64,000 nt of DNA from Quillaja saponaria. Its lineage: Eukaryota; Streptophyta; Magnoliopsida; Fabales; Quillajaceae. The notes under the pieces are model-generated. The model was not told the origin of the DNA. It did not search any database and worked only from the letters and a program-made list of their open reading frames with translations. The position numbers and the translations under genes are program-made. Positions 12,344-23,389 of the stretch are shown here, in pieces (the first letter of the stretch is position 1; each line of letters begins with the position of its first letter). The stretch is taken from assembly GCA_029379385.1 (NCBI GenBank), contig CM055609.1, forward strand, positions 7,874,001-7,938,000. The letters are read 5' to 3'.

Positions 12344-13069
12344 TCAGGCCATCTCTGGTAGAGGTGGGAGGTTGAGATCGAAACCCAGATCCTTCCCAGA
12401 TTTGAGATCGTGATGATTCAGATCGATCACAGAGGATGAATCGGAGTCACTTAGAGCACCACCGGAAAACGCCGATGATCGGAAGTCACTTGGCGGAACG
12501 GGCAGATGCTCATTGCTTCTGAACCTTTGATACGGATGGTTTCCCATCATTCCGGCCCGTACAACCGCGTCAAAGTAGAAAGCGTGATTCGCTGCCATCA
12601 GTTCGCCGGAAAATATAGCGCCGACTGGCTGAATCTGCTGTTGGTGATGCTGGAAAGGAAACTTAACAGATGTAGACAAAAAACCAGGACCTTCATGGGA
12701 CAGATTGAGATCCAACGGTGAAGAATCAACCATCAGAGCCGGCTCACGGCTAGACGATTCGACGGTACTACTCTGACTCGGACTCTGATTGTTACTAATA
12801 TTGTGTTTCACATTTTCAGATTGTACTATAGGAAAATTAGTCTTAGCTTTAGCGCCGCGAAACTCTCTAGCAGCGGTGTCGTAAGCCCGAGCGGCTTCCT
12901 CGGCCGTATCAAACGTCCCGAGCCAAACACGGCTCTTCTTGCCAGGATCTCTAATCTCGGCGGCATATCTCCCCCATGGCCTCTTCCTCACTCCCCTAAA
13001 ATGCACCTCCTTACCACAGCCACCGCTACCGTTAACTTTAACGGCGGCAGTCTTATCCCTCGGCGCCAT
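12344..13069 (-). CDS. ERF11: AP2/ERF repressor, ERF11/ERF4-like (group VIIIa)
   Basis: A 241-residue single-exon ethylene-response factor. Residues 24-81 are the AP2 domain ([46 protein letters not shown]). An LDLNL motif lies at 119-123, and the C-terminus carries the classic EAR repressor motif FDLNLPP followed by LPEMA. The N-terminus [13 protein letters not shown] and the segment SQSSTVESS after the domain resemble Arabidopsis ERF11 as I remember it; the length and FDLNLPP end also fit ERF4/ERF8, so it is best described as a member of the ERF4/8/11 clade. These proteins repress GCC-box genes in ethylene, ABA and defence signalling (family knowledge). The start is the ATG at 13069, just downstream of an ATT trinucleotide run in the 5' UTR. 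It is convergent with the ERF12-like gene. Confidence 0.93.
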   Translation of the reverse strand: MAPRDKTAAVKVNGSGGCGKEVHFRGVRKRPWGRYAAEIRDPGKKSRVWLGTFDTAEEAARAYDTAAREFRGAKAKTNFPIVQSENVKHNISNNQSPSQSSTVESSSREPALMVDSSPLDLNLSHEGPGFLSTSVKFPFQHHQQQIQPVGAIFSGELMAANHAFYFDAVVRAGMMGNHPYQRFRSNEHLPVPPSDFRSSAFSGGALSDSDSSSVIDLNHHDLKSGKDLGFDLNLPPLPEMA

Positions 13070-13201
13070 AATAATAATAATAACAAACTATTTTTAAATA
13101 ATTAATTTTCCCAAACGAGTTACCAACTTTCTTTCCCGAGAAACTATGATAGAACATGAGAACAAGGCAGAGTTCTATTGGGAAGAGAAGAGGCAGGTGG
13201 G

Positions 13202-13210
13202 CATTTATAG
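13202..13210 (-). promoter_or_regulatory. TATA box of the ERF11-like gene
   Basis: CTATAAATG on the minus strand, about 135 bp before the ATG, predicts a 5' UTR of roughly 100 nt. Confidence 0.6.
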
Positions 13211-13392
13211 AAGGCATGGTGAGAAATAGAGAGGAAGAGGTGGGCCCGAGAATGTGCGCAGTCAACCATGGATTTGACTGCGATATAGGGCGGCTGGAGA
13301 GCGTGGTGGCAATTTATTATGGTAGTTAACTGGTTACGTGGCATATGGGTTTTCATGTGAGGAGACCATTGCGGTGGTTTCATCGTGGTCGT

Positions 13393-13414
13393 GATCATGA
13401 TCATGATCATGATC
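13393..13414. repeat. Palindromic GATCAT repeat upstream of the ERF11-like gene
   Basis: Three and a half copies of GATCAT form a self-complementary tract about 185 bp upstream of the predicted TATA box. Whether it has a regulatory role is unknown. Confidence 0.6.
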
Positions 13415-13518
13415 CAACGGCTGTAAATGCACTCTAAATTGCGTGCGGTAGGAGCGGCTGTCTCATTATTTAAAAAAAAAAAAAATTGTTATATCGCCGC
13501 GTCAGTTGGATTGTTGGA

Positions 13519-13543
13519 TTTTTTTTTTTTTTTTTTTTTTTTT
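13519..13543. repeat. Poly(T) tract
   Basis: Uninterrupted run of about 25 T in the far upstream region of the ERF11-like gene. Confidence 0.9.
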
Positions 13544-14477
13544 GAGGAGGCCGCTGTAATGGAGGCTTTTGTTTTGGTCAGTCTCTTTTACTTTCCGAGT
13601 TTATGATCCGCTTTGTCCTTTTGAACCGCTCAGCTTAGACTAATGGGACATCAAGCAATAAAATATTGACACGCGTCTCAGATACCTTACGCGGAGCACT
13701 CAACTAACACACATGAATAGTTGCTGACTTTAACTGGACAGCTGACGACCATAAAAATAGTTCGTGATATTCACGCGTCTATAATTGTTTTTAATTTATT
13801 ATTCAGTTTCCGAAATTCCGACGTAATTGCTGCTTAAGATTAAGATTTTATTTTGTTGCTTTGTCTTTATCTATTAATTAATTGCAATACAAATGGGCAC
13901 CACGAACGATAGGCATAGACTCAAGCAACTTTTTGTTGTTGTGTGTTTTTTCTTTTTTATGTAATTAAGTTCAATGGATATGTTGATTTGATATTGAGTT
14001 GAATAATTTATATGTTTAAATAATTTCTAAATAGATTAAATCTGATTTGTTTAATTTTAATTGATTCATAAATTAATATATAAAATATTTAAAAAAATTA
14101 AAAAATATACAAAATAAGTCTATTCGATCTAGTCAGATTCAGATTTTAGACGTATATTGTAGATGTGTATTGACTTGTTTCGGTATGAATATAACAAGTT
14201 CATGGTCCCCACACCCAAAATAACAAAGAAAAAATAAGCTCTTTCTTTTAACCCTTAACATTTATCTTGTACTTTATGTTTTTCCTTTATCCGCGAACTT
14301 TCTCATAATTAGTACATATAAAGAAATTAGTGTTTTTGTTACTAAAATTATAACAAATTATCTTATTAAATATAAAAAAATTACTTATATTATGTTTAAT
14401 TGAAAAAATAATTAATTAAAATATATGTAAATTAATTATACTCTTAAAAAAATATATAATTTCTCTCGCATGAACAC

Positions 14478-14517
<40 letters not shown>

Positions 14518-17500
14518 ACCTTATTTTGAAACGTCTGTGTACTAATATAGATTGTGTAATTAATTTCTGATAGCGATTTAGAAGCAAGGGGATTAGGCAA
14601 GAAGATAGATGACTATCCCAATCCGATAATGCAACCAAGTGACCAACAATGTATGATATAATACCTAACAAATCAATTATATTCTTTATGGAAACGGAAA
14701 ACTAATTCGGGGAATTTCTTGAGACAAGCACTCAATTAGTTCAGACTTGTTTATTGTTGAATTGGGACCAAGGCAAAAAATGTTATTATATTGAAGAGGC
14801 CCACACTTCTTTTGTTGAAGTTTTGATCATCTGTCAAACAAAGAAAAAAAAATAAAATTAACGAATGGATCTTGTAGGATTTTAAAGAAATTCTTTGATT
14901 TCTTCCAGACATTGATGAGTTAAGGACCGTACATCCGTTATAAAACTTACCTATTTTCAAATGTTGATTATAAATGGCAATGGAACTAGAGAATTACCAA
15001 ATGATTTCGGCTACCTAACGTAAACATACAAAATCTCATTTCATTAGTTGACAAATATGTGTTGTTTAAGAAGAAACTTAGATGCACTTTGTTGCTCCAA
15101 TAACAAAATATCTCATGTTTTAGTAAAATAAAAATAATCAGTTACAGTAATAAATATTGTGCTTCGCATCATCACTATTTTTTATTTGAAATAACTATCA
15201 TCATAATCATGTTGCATAATCATGTTGGTGATGAAGATTAAAACGAAAGAGACTACAATTATTCATGAGAACATAAATTTATAACCAATTACAAATTACA
15301 AGGAAACTAAAATTATTAAACTCTTATATATTATTTCTGTAGTTTTTTTACCGTTAGATCAACTAAATGTTGACTCAATCAACAAATATCAAGTCTAGCA
15401 CGTACAATGATTTACATGATGGTAGCTTAGGAGCTAGCATTGAAATAGACACATCATTCAGTTGGTTCCAGATGCAATAAGTAATCCTTTTGGAGCTAAT
15501 AAATAAACTAAGCCACCCATAAGACAAAAAAGAGGTGAGTATAGGCTTCTTAATTAGGGGTTAGCTCGTCCATCATAGACTATATTTCTTTTCTTAAATT
15601 AATATAGGTGGTCCAAAACTCAGATAGAAATAGAAAGATAAGAAACATTGAAATTTGAAGAATCTTTGATGTTGTTGGTTTTGGAGGCTCATAAAAATAA
15701 ACAAGTATTGTAGACTTATGTTGTTGTGAAGAAGTTTATGAAGGACCGGCCCCATATGTAATGGGATTTCAAGAGGCATTTTTATTAGTTAGAGCTTTAA
15801 ATATTTCATAAGGTAGAAAATTTAAGTAAAAATATGGATCTAGTTTTGGTACCAACGTTTCTAGAGTTAAACAAAAATTAGACTCATATTTCAAAAAATA
15901 AATATTATGTGCAAATAGAATAGCAAAAATTTTATTCGACGGTTAGGTTTACATTCAAAAAAATTTAGCATGAAACAAAAATAATAATAATAACCATTTC
16001 CAGCAATAGCTGTCAAAAGCAAATTACCCAAAAGGAAACGACAATTTATAAAGTAGAAAATGAAATAAATTGGCCAGTTATGTAATGTAGGGTACCTATT
16101 ATTGAATTGGGACCATTATCTGAATCTGAAAAATTCAACCTTACCTATCTTGCAACATGTTTTTTAAATGTGATATTTCATTTATAGAGAAACTGAGGAA
16201 GTTGACAATAACGTATTGAGTTATAATAACCACGAGTTCATCCTGATAATTTGATTGGATTTTTTACAAATGCTAATTGCATAAATTGAAATATATATCT
16301 TGTGTACAAATGTTGAAAATCATATTTTATTTTTTCAAAGAAATTAAAAGTCATAGAATTTCAATGTTTTTCATGATGTGCAATAAAAAACAAAAACACA
16401 CACCATGTATAATTTAGGAAAGAAAAAGTAATCTATTTATTAATTATCGTGTGATAGTATTCAAAAATACATATCTATACAACTAATTATTTCTCAACAT
16501 GCATACACGATAATTTTGAAAAGAAAAATAATTAATTTTTATTGAAAAAAATAACCTCATCATTTCAATTTTCATGAGAGTTTATAAAAAAAAATTAATG
16601 TCATATTTTAAAAATCAAATTTTCATATAAGTAATTTAATTATAATTTTGAAATCTCGATAAGTAATATTTTTGAGTAATTGTCCAAATGAACAGAGTTG
16701 TTTAAAGACAGTTAATAAGCATTTTGATAAAAGTTTGACTTGTGTTCAATTTAATTTTTAAGTAAATCTATTTCGTGTTTTATTTTAGAGTTGTTTAGTA
16801 AAATAATCAATTGCAGTAAAATTCGGTTTATAAATTCACAAGCCAACTTATTGAAGCAAGGTTAGAAAATTATTTTTGTATTTTATATATATAAAATCAT
16901 TTGATATATTTGTCATGAGAAAATTGTGAAACAGAACAAAGACAAAACACGAGACTAAACGAGGCCTAGCTAACTCAGCTTTGTGCTATTTCAGACTTCG
17001 TCGTACCTCCAACAGAGGAATCACGTCCATTCTCTGGTCATTTCTATATTAACTTTCATCATCCTTTATATATTCCCTAATTCATAAATAAAATATGAAA
17101 CCTGAAAGCTTATTTGACCTATTTTTATTGATCTAATCATAGTAGAAATTTTAGTTCTTATAATTTAGATTTTTATAATCGAATTCTTGTAGTTTCTCAA
17201 ATCAGGTTAATTTATTAGTCCTCATAGTTTTAAAATTCGAAACAACATGGTCCTTAGGACCATCAATTGGGGTTTCAGATCTTCGCAAAGTGTACTAGTT
17301 TGCAACAATAGATTATGTTGAACACTTAGAAATGTCAAAAATAGATCTGGTGATCTGATATGTGCAGATCGAATTATCTTAACCCCTTTTTCTTTTCACC
17401 TCAAGTTTTGTGTTCGAATTATCAATCAGAGTTTGTAGAGACGTGTTAAGTTAAAAACTAGTTAGATTTGAAAAAAGCCTAGGTCATGGATGGAGGGGTG

Positions 17501-20380
17501 GTAGGAGGAAGAGAGAGAAGTGAATTACTCTTTTGGTTTTTAGATATAATTTTTTACTTTGGGATTCCTAATTTTTTTTGGCAAATATTATGTGGCAATT
17601 AACTATTGGTTCGTTATGTTCGTTATGTCACATAACGTCAATTTGATTTGATGTGAGAAAATTAATATTTTAGGATAATTAATTCTACTAGTAGATATTA
17701 TAGAATAATTGATTTAGTATAATCTATTTTGTATTTTGTTAAGTTGTCTATAAAAATAGTTTTGCATCATAAGAAGGAAAAAAAAAGAGTATTTTGGTCA
17801 AAAATAATATTAAAACTGTATCTTATATTTTATTATAAGTGTGTTTTAAAAAAGTTACACATAAATAATTTTTAAAAAATTTGCTAAACTTGTATTTGGC
17901 ATTTACCCAAAAATAATTTTCAATTTTAATCAAATACACTATTATAATACAATGTGAAATTGATTTGCAGTTCCGAACTTCAAACACCTATTCTAAACAC
18001 AAAATCAAACTGACACATAATAAGTAGAATTCTACTTCTCCACACGTTAACATTGTTTAATTTAACTTGGACGGTAGCTCAAAGGTTATTTTGAATTAAA
18101 CTCAGAAGTTGAGCAAATTGCGCGCCCCACCAAATATCCCCATCAGTCTTCATTGACTTGTGTGTCCGTATTCTGGGAACGGGCCTCTGTTCTTGTTATA
18201 ACTTGTAAGGAATCCCAAAAGCATTAAACATGTGACTAACACAAGTATCTCTCACCATGTTTGACAAAAAAGGCTAAGCCCGAGTCCTTTTCATTTTCTC
18301 TTTAAAGCGACTCTTAATTTTATTTTCCTTTTTCTTTTGGCAATTAGTTTACATGAATAGATTATAAATATAATTATGCACTTTCTTAAATTGTTTCTTT
18401 ATATATATATATATATATATAATAATGATATTATTGGTAGCTATCTATATAGTGGCACACTAAGTTATATCACCAGTTACTAATTACCATCAACCTCCTC
18501 CTACATTCATTGTTGGCCTTTACCCACCAACAATCTTGTCCACCCATCCATCAACTGCATCTACCCTTATAACAAACGATTGTCGGCATTGACCCGTTGT
18601 AGACAACTATCACGTGTGAGACTTGTCAAATACGAAAACCACCACCATCAAGAGACAAATAAACACAATAAAGATCCATTGGAGCACAATTACCACTACT
18701 TGAGAATCTGCTAGACCACTTAGCCAACAATCTTGTCCACCCCAGTGCAACTCTACCCCTATCATTGATTCATCATAACAGACAACGATTTTCGTCATGA
18801 CCCGTTGTAGACCAACTATCATTGTTGAGACTTGTCAAAATACAAAAACCACACCATCAAGAGTCAACAAACACAATAGAGATTCATTAGAGACGATTAC
18901 TAATACTTTGGGGATCCGGTAGAGATAATGATAAATACCAATCGAAATTCACCAGAAACATTCCCTGTCACAGTTGTGACCCTTCAAATACAACAACAAA
19001 CAGCATCAAGACCTGTCGAAGATAACAATAACCACCATCAGGATTATCGGAGATAACGACCAAGTGTTTAAAGCAAAATTTTGATTATGAATATTTATAT
19101 TATCCAAACTCATAAATTATAATTTAACAAACTCCAATTTTGATTTATTAAAATTAGCTTAACAATTTCAATTTTATTTTCATCCTTACACTTTTGTGAT
19201 TTTTTTTGTTTGTCAAGTGGCCTTAATTTCTTAATTATAATATCTTCTTATCTCAATGAGACTCAGCTATGTAGGTGCATGCCACAATGACTTTCTTTTT
19301 TCTGTATAAAATTTTCTATTTGGGTAGATCTAGAATAGCAAAGTATTAGTTAGAATCTTCTTGTGGTATTAGAAAATTTTCAGTCAAAACCCACATGCTA
19401 TATTAGAATCACTTAACCAATGAAAAGTTTGATGACCAAATTGGATGGAGAAGAAGCAACAGAATCTAGACTTGGGTGGCTGCATTTTATTAGATCTAAA
19501 GGAGTCAACTGCACATTTCTCATGTGTGCTAATACTCAGGTAGATATCAATTAGGCGTGTTGACTATCATATCATCACATGGTTCACTTTAGTAGACTTT
19601 GGCTTGGGCTTCAATTCCTCAAAATGGTGAGTATGAAAATAACCTTTAGGCTGGAGTCTAACCCACAAGCACACAAGTAAATATTTACTCTCTAATGCAA
19701 AATAATATAATAATTAATTATCTAATACAATCAAAATGAGCATTGACCCAAATAAAAATTGTCTCTTTCATATTAACAATGGATAATTGTGTAAAAAATA
19801 AAAAATTTGTAGGGGCATAGTTATATATTTCATTAATTAGTGGGCCAAGTTAATTTTTTACACATTTATATAAATTTGAAAACTCAATAAAGTTGGCCTG
19901 CCTCAACTTCATGTGCATCTGCCCCTGAATATTAGGCTATCAATAAATCTTCAAATGGCACCAATTATTACATTGATACATGAAAGTGTTGAGATTCAAA
20001 ATTTAAATTTTAACAAATAAAAGATTTGTCAATTTCGATTCAAGGATATCAATTTGATTCATCAAATCAGATCGAATAAATATTCAGTTTAATTGAATTA
20101 TATTTTTGAATGTGTTTAAAACAATCCACAGTATAATTTTAAGTTCATATTTTTAAACCTAATTCCAATCAGACCAAATATTGTTTACTTCGAATGAGTT
20201 AGATATTAAAGCGATCCGGTTAATTGTCATAACAACTCCCAATCTTCTCCTCAGGGCCCAATGGCCGTATAATATATTATTATACTGTTTTTTCGGCCCA
20301 TCCGACGAGCAGAATATTTGATTCAGAAGCCCACATATGAGTTAGAATCCAGAACTCTCTGGGCTTATGCCGAAAGCCAT
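13544..20380. other. AT-rich intergenic region
   Basis: No gene was recognised. It holds TA microsatellites (14483-14514, about 18402-18421), a tandem duplication (18527-18925), and near 17140-17265 a degenerate stretch resembling ends of the foldback MITE family seen at 10.1 kb. The rest looks like unique, very AT-rich spacer. Confidence 0.65.
18527..18925. repeat. Tandem duplication, about 197-bp unit
   Basis: Two copies start at CCAACAATCTTGTCCACC (18527 and 18724) and share 'GACCCGTTGTAGAC', 'GAGACTTGTCAAA' and 'ACCATCAAGAG' in the same order. A third, weaker partial copy may extend to about 19060. Not coding. Confidence 0.75.
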
Positions 20381-20405
20381 GGAAAGCTCTGGAAACTTCA
20401 GAAAC
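20381..20405 (+). promoter_or_regulatory. Heat-shock element of the small HSP gene
   Basis: Five contiguous 5-bp units alternate as gGAAa-gCTCt-gGAAa-cTTCa-gAAAc; units 1, 3 and 4 match nGAAn/nTTCn exactly, the other two with one mismatch. It lies about 85 bp upstream of the TATA-like TTTAAATAC at 20468-20476, the expected position for heat-shock-factor binding. Confidence 0.8.
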
Positions 20406-20467
20406 AATCTGTAATTTAATCCCCCAAAGGATTTCCGAAGAAACTACTAGATAACTCCTCCACCTCC

Positions 20468-20476
20468 TTTAAATAC
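20468..20476 (+). promoter_or_regulatory. TATA-like box of the small HSP gene
   Basis: TTTAAATAC, 102 bp before the ATG at 20578 and downstream of the heat-shock element. Confidence 0.6.
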
Positions 20477-20577
20477 CCAACTGCTCAACCCTTTTGAAGC
20501 ATCCAAACCAAGCAGTTTTCTCATCAAGCAAACACTCTCACAGTTTCCTACTTTTCAGTTTTCGTTTGAGTCTAAAA

Positions 20578-21060
20578 ATGTCGATCATTCCAAGTTTCTT
20601 TGGTGGCCGCAGGAGCAACATTTTGGATCCTTTCTCTCTTGATGTGTGGGATCCATTCAAGGATTTCCCTTTTGCAGGTTCCCTGTCCACTTCATCCCCT
20701 CAATTTTCTCGGGAAAATTCTGCTTTTGCCAACACACGGATTGATTGGAAGGAAACCCCAGAAGCCCATGTGTTCAAGGCTGATCTCCCAGGGCTGAAGA
20801 AAGAAGAAGTGAAAGTTGAAGTGGAAGATGACAGAGTGCTTCAGATTAGTGGAGAGAGGAACGTTGAGAAAGAAGACAAGAATGATAAATGGCACAGGGT
20901 TGAGCGTAGCAGTGGCAAATTCTTGAGGAGGTTCAGGCTTCCAGAGAATGCAAAGCTGGATCGTGTTAAGGCCTCTATGGAAAATGGGGTTCTCACTGTG
21001 ACTGTGCCTAAGGAAGAGGTCAAGAAGCCTGAAGTCAAGGCTATTGAGATTTCTGGTTGA
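20578..21060 (+). CDS. Class I cytosolic small heat-shock protein (17-18 kDa, HSP20)
   Basis: A 160-residue intronless ATP-independent chaperone that holds unfolding proteins during heat stress in the cytosol. The N-terminus [14 protein letters not shown] and the [11 protein letters not shown] motif mark class I. The alpha-crystallin domain covers about residues 52-145, with consensus II ([20 protein letters not shown], 53-72) and consensus I ([14 protein letters not shown], 134-147). The C-terminal I-x-I anchor is IEI at 156-158, used for oligomer assembly. The frame is open upstream, but the only in-frame ATG before the domain is 20578, after an A-rich leader. A heat-shock element sits upstream, so heat induction through HSFs is expected. 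The gene is intact. Confidence 0.97.
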   Translation: MSIIPSFFGGRRSNILDPFSLDVWDPFKDFPFAGSLSTSSPQFSRENSAFANTRIDWKETPEAHVFKADLPGLKKEEVKVEVEDDRVLQISGERNVEKEDKNDKWHRVERSSGKFLRRFRLPENAKLDRVKASMENGVLTVTVPKEEVKKPEVKAIEISG

Positions 21061-22064
21061 ACAAATATTACAGCTTTCAGTTCTTTTGTTTGGGACTGCA
21101 TCATATATCTGGTTTGCTGTAGAAATCTGTCCTTGTTTGCGGTTATGTCTGGTGTATGAACAAATAAGCTATCATTTTGTAATGATGAGGAGTTTGTGTA
21201 ACTGTGCAAAGTAATTTGGTCTTTCGATGCAGTCAATGAAATAGAATTATTTTGGAGTAGATTTATTGTGTCTTTTTCATTTTTGAACAATGTTTGTTTT
21301 CAGTGGATCATAATCTGACCACTGAATTATAATTTACAACAGCGATAATAAGCTGCATATTCTGAAGTTTGTAACAAAATCTGACAAAAGCCTACTATTA
21401 AACCGTATAAATAGAGAGCATCTAGAGTAAAATATTACAGTCTTGGCGCATTTAACTTCCAAGCAGCATACTACTTCTTGTTAGGTGAGAGCTTTACTTA
21501 TTCTTCTATAAGATTCTACCATCCGGCAAATCCCAAGAAACTGTAAGAAAATATGATCCACTAGTTAACACTAGCATGCAAATCACACAAATGCTTGGTA
21601 TTACGAAATTCAACATTGTAGTAGTTGCTAAAGAAAAGGTCAGCATCAATATAGTTTTTACGAAAAGTTTATCATTGGTACAAGAAAAATACAGGAAACA
21701 TAATAATGCACAAACAGGAAAAGGGAAAAGAAAAAATAAAAGGGGTAGACCAGACATCAATACATTAATGATTGACAATAATTGTGGGCACTTATTAGAA
21801 TCTGATGAAACCTTTTCCAGTTTTCCAACCCAAATAATCAAGAAAAAGCTTTTTTTCATTAAAAAATGCAAAATTTCTTACTGGGTTTCCAGTTTGCCAT
21901 AATTTCATCGAAAGATTGAATTTTTCATTTTGGCATAATCGAAAGCTCGAATTCTAATTTCTGAGCAGAGAGCTGAATTTTCAAATAATTCCGAACTAAT
22001 CCAATCAAATAGAGGAAGAAGAACTTAACTATTGATAAGGAAGAAATTATAGACATAGCTTAAG
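21061..22064. other. Intergenic region and probable 3' UTR of the minus-strand microprotein gene
   Basis: About the first 220 bp are HSP 3' UTR. The remainder has no supported coding sequence; open frames here on both strands look like chance. It is likely 3' UTR and flank of the gene at 22065-22364. Confidence 0.5.
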
Positions 22065-22364
22065 CTAAATTAATAATATGACCCCTGCCACACTGAAACA
22101 GATTCATAACTGATCAAAAGTTCTAGAATTCTGATTGAAAGATTCAGAATGATTTTCAGTCTAAAACCCAGAAGCAGAATCTGTCATATAGTTCAAAACG
22201 ATCTCAGTTTTCTCATTTGATTTATATAATTGAAAAAGGAATGGAGGAGATTATTACCTTAGAGATCGAATAACAAGGTGTTGAGAAAGAGCATGGAAGA
22301 AGAAATTTGCTCCGTGAAGGAACACCACGATTCCCGTGCACCCTAAAATGAGTAACTCCATCAT
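22065..22364 (-). CDS. Putative 44-residue membrane microprotein (two exons)
   Basis: Exon 1 coding part 22364-22258 starts ATGATGGAG and ends CTAAG before GTAATA; exon 2 begins at 22092 after TGTTTCAG and reaches TAG at 22067-22065. The spliced protein starts MMELLILGCTGIVVFLHGAN and ends HLVIRSLSVAGVILLI, with two hydrophobic stretches around the motif LHGANFFFHALSQH. If the intron is kept the frame stops at once (SLR*), giving 36 residues. The motif GCTGxVVFLHGANFFFH feels familiar from other plant genomes, but I cannot name a function. The splice signals are good at both ends and phase is kept. It is a candidate tail- or double-spanning membrane peptide. Confidence 0.5.
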
Positions 22365-23389
22365 GGTCTTCTACTTAAGACTCACTCGTCTTAAAGCTGA
22401 TTTGCAGTGTCCTTCCTGTCTTATATAGAAGAAAAGCTTTGATGTTGCAAACTAAATAACAATACGACCAGAGCCGAAGAAGAGAGAGACTTATCGTTGC
22501 GGGACTCGTTGTTCTTGCAACTTTTTTTTTTTTTGCTAAAAAGTCGTCCTTACAATTTGGAGCTATCTTCCACATCCTATTGGTGTTATTCCTGTTTTGT
22601 TGGTTTTGTCCAATTGCACTGTCGTTTTTATTTGACTTCTACTGTTAACCCACAAGAGATATATTGGTAGCAATACATGGCTGGTATGGATAGGATTGTA
22701 GATTAGTGGATCATGGGCTGGGTGATCAGTGTTGACAGTACACGAATATTTTATTTGGTACATAAACTATTGTTTAAACCTTAAACTAAGATTATTTATA
22801 GTCTTGTGTTTATGTCTCTATCTCACACTGTCATTCCCTATTGCTATGGTCGGTTAAGTAGTATGCTAAGCCTAAAAGTAGTTGGTATGGTAAACAAGGG
22901 CTGTCAGTTGCTTCAATTGCATTGTAGCCTTTCATTTCATTTACAGGTGGAGTTCACCAACCAATGAACAATCAACACCAGCTGTTAATGTTGTTGTTTT
23001 CAATATCCAGAAAAGTAGAAACTTCATTCCCTTCTATTGTAATTGTCGACCTGCCAAACCCACTTTTCCCTTCTGTATCCTGAAAAGTAAAAAACTTCAT
23101 TCCCTTCTATTGTAATTGCTCACTGCCTAACCCACTTTTCCTGCAATTGTTGTAAAACTGTCGAAACAAAAATTTGCAATACAACACAAAGACAGTATGA
23201 TTCCAAGATATGTTTTGGACACATTGGGTATTGGCTAGTAAATTTTGGTTTTTCAAGTGTTAACACATCAGCATCAGCAACTTAATTTTAGGGGGAACAG
23301 TTTTGACCACTTTCCTTGATTTCACGTTAAGTAGTCTGCAATAATCTGAAAGCTATGGTAACATCTTGTCAGAAACCAGCATCAATTAC
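22365..23389. other. Intergenic region
   Basis: Probable promoter of the microprotein gene at the left end (head at 22365-22575), a small tandem duplication at 23005-23143, and no other supported feature. Confidence 0.5.
23005..23143. repeat. Tandem duplication, 72-bp unit
   Basis: Two copies (23005-23076 and 23077-23143) share AACTTCATTCCCTTCTATTG and CCCACTTTTCC with a few changes. Confidence 0.8.
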
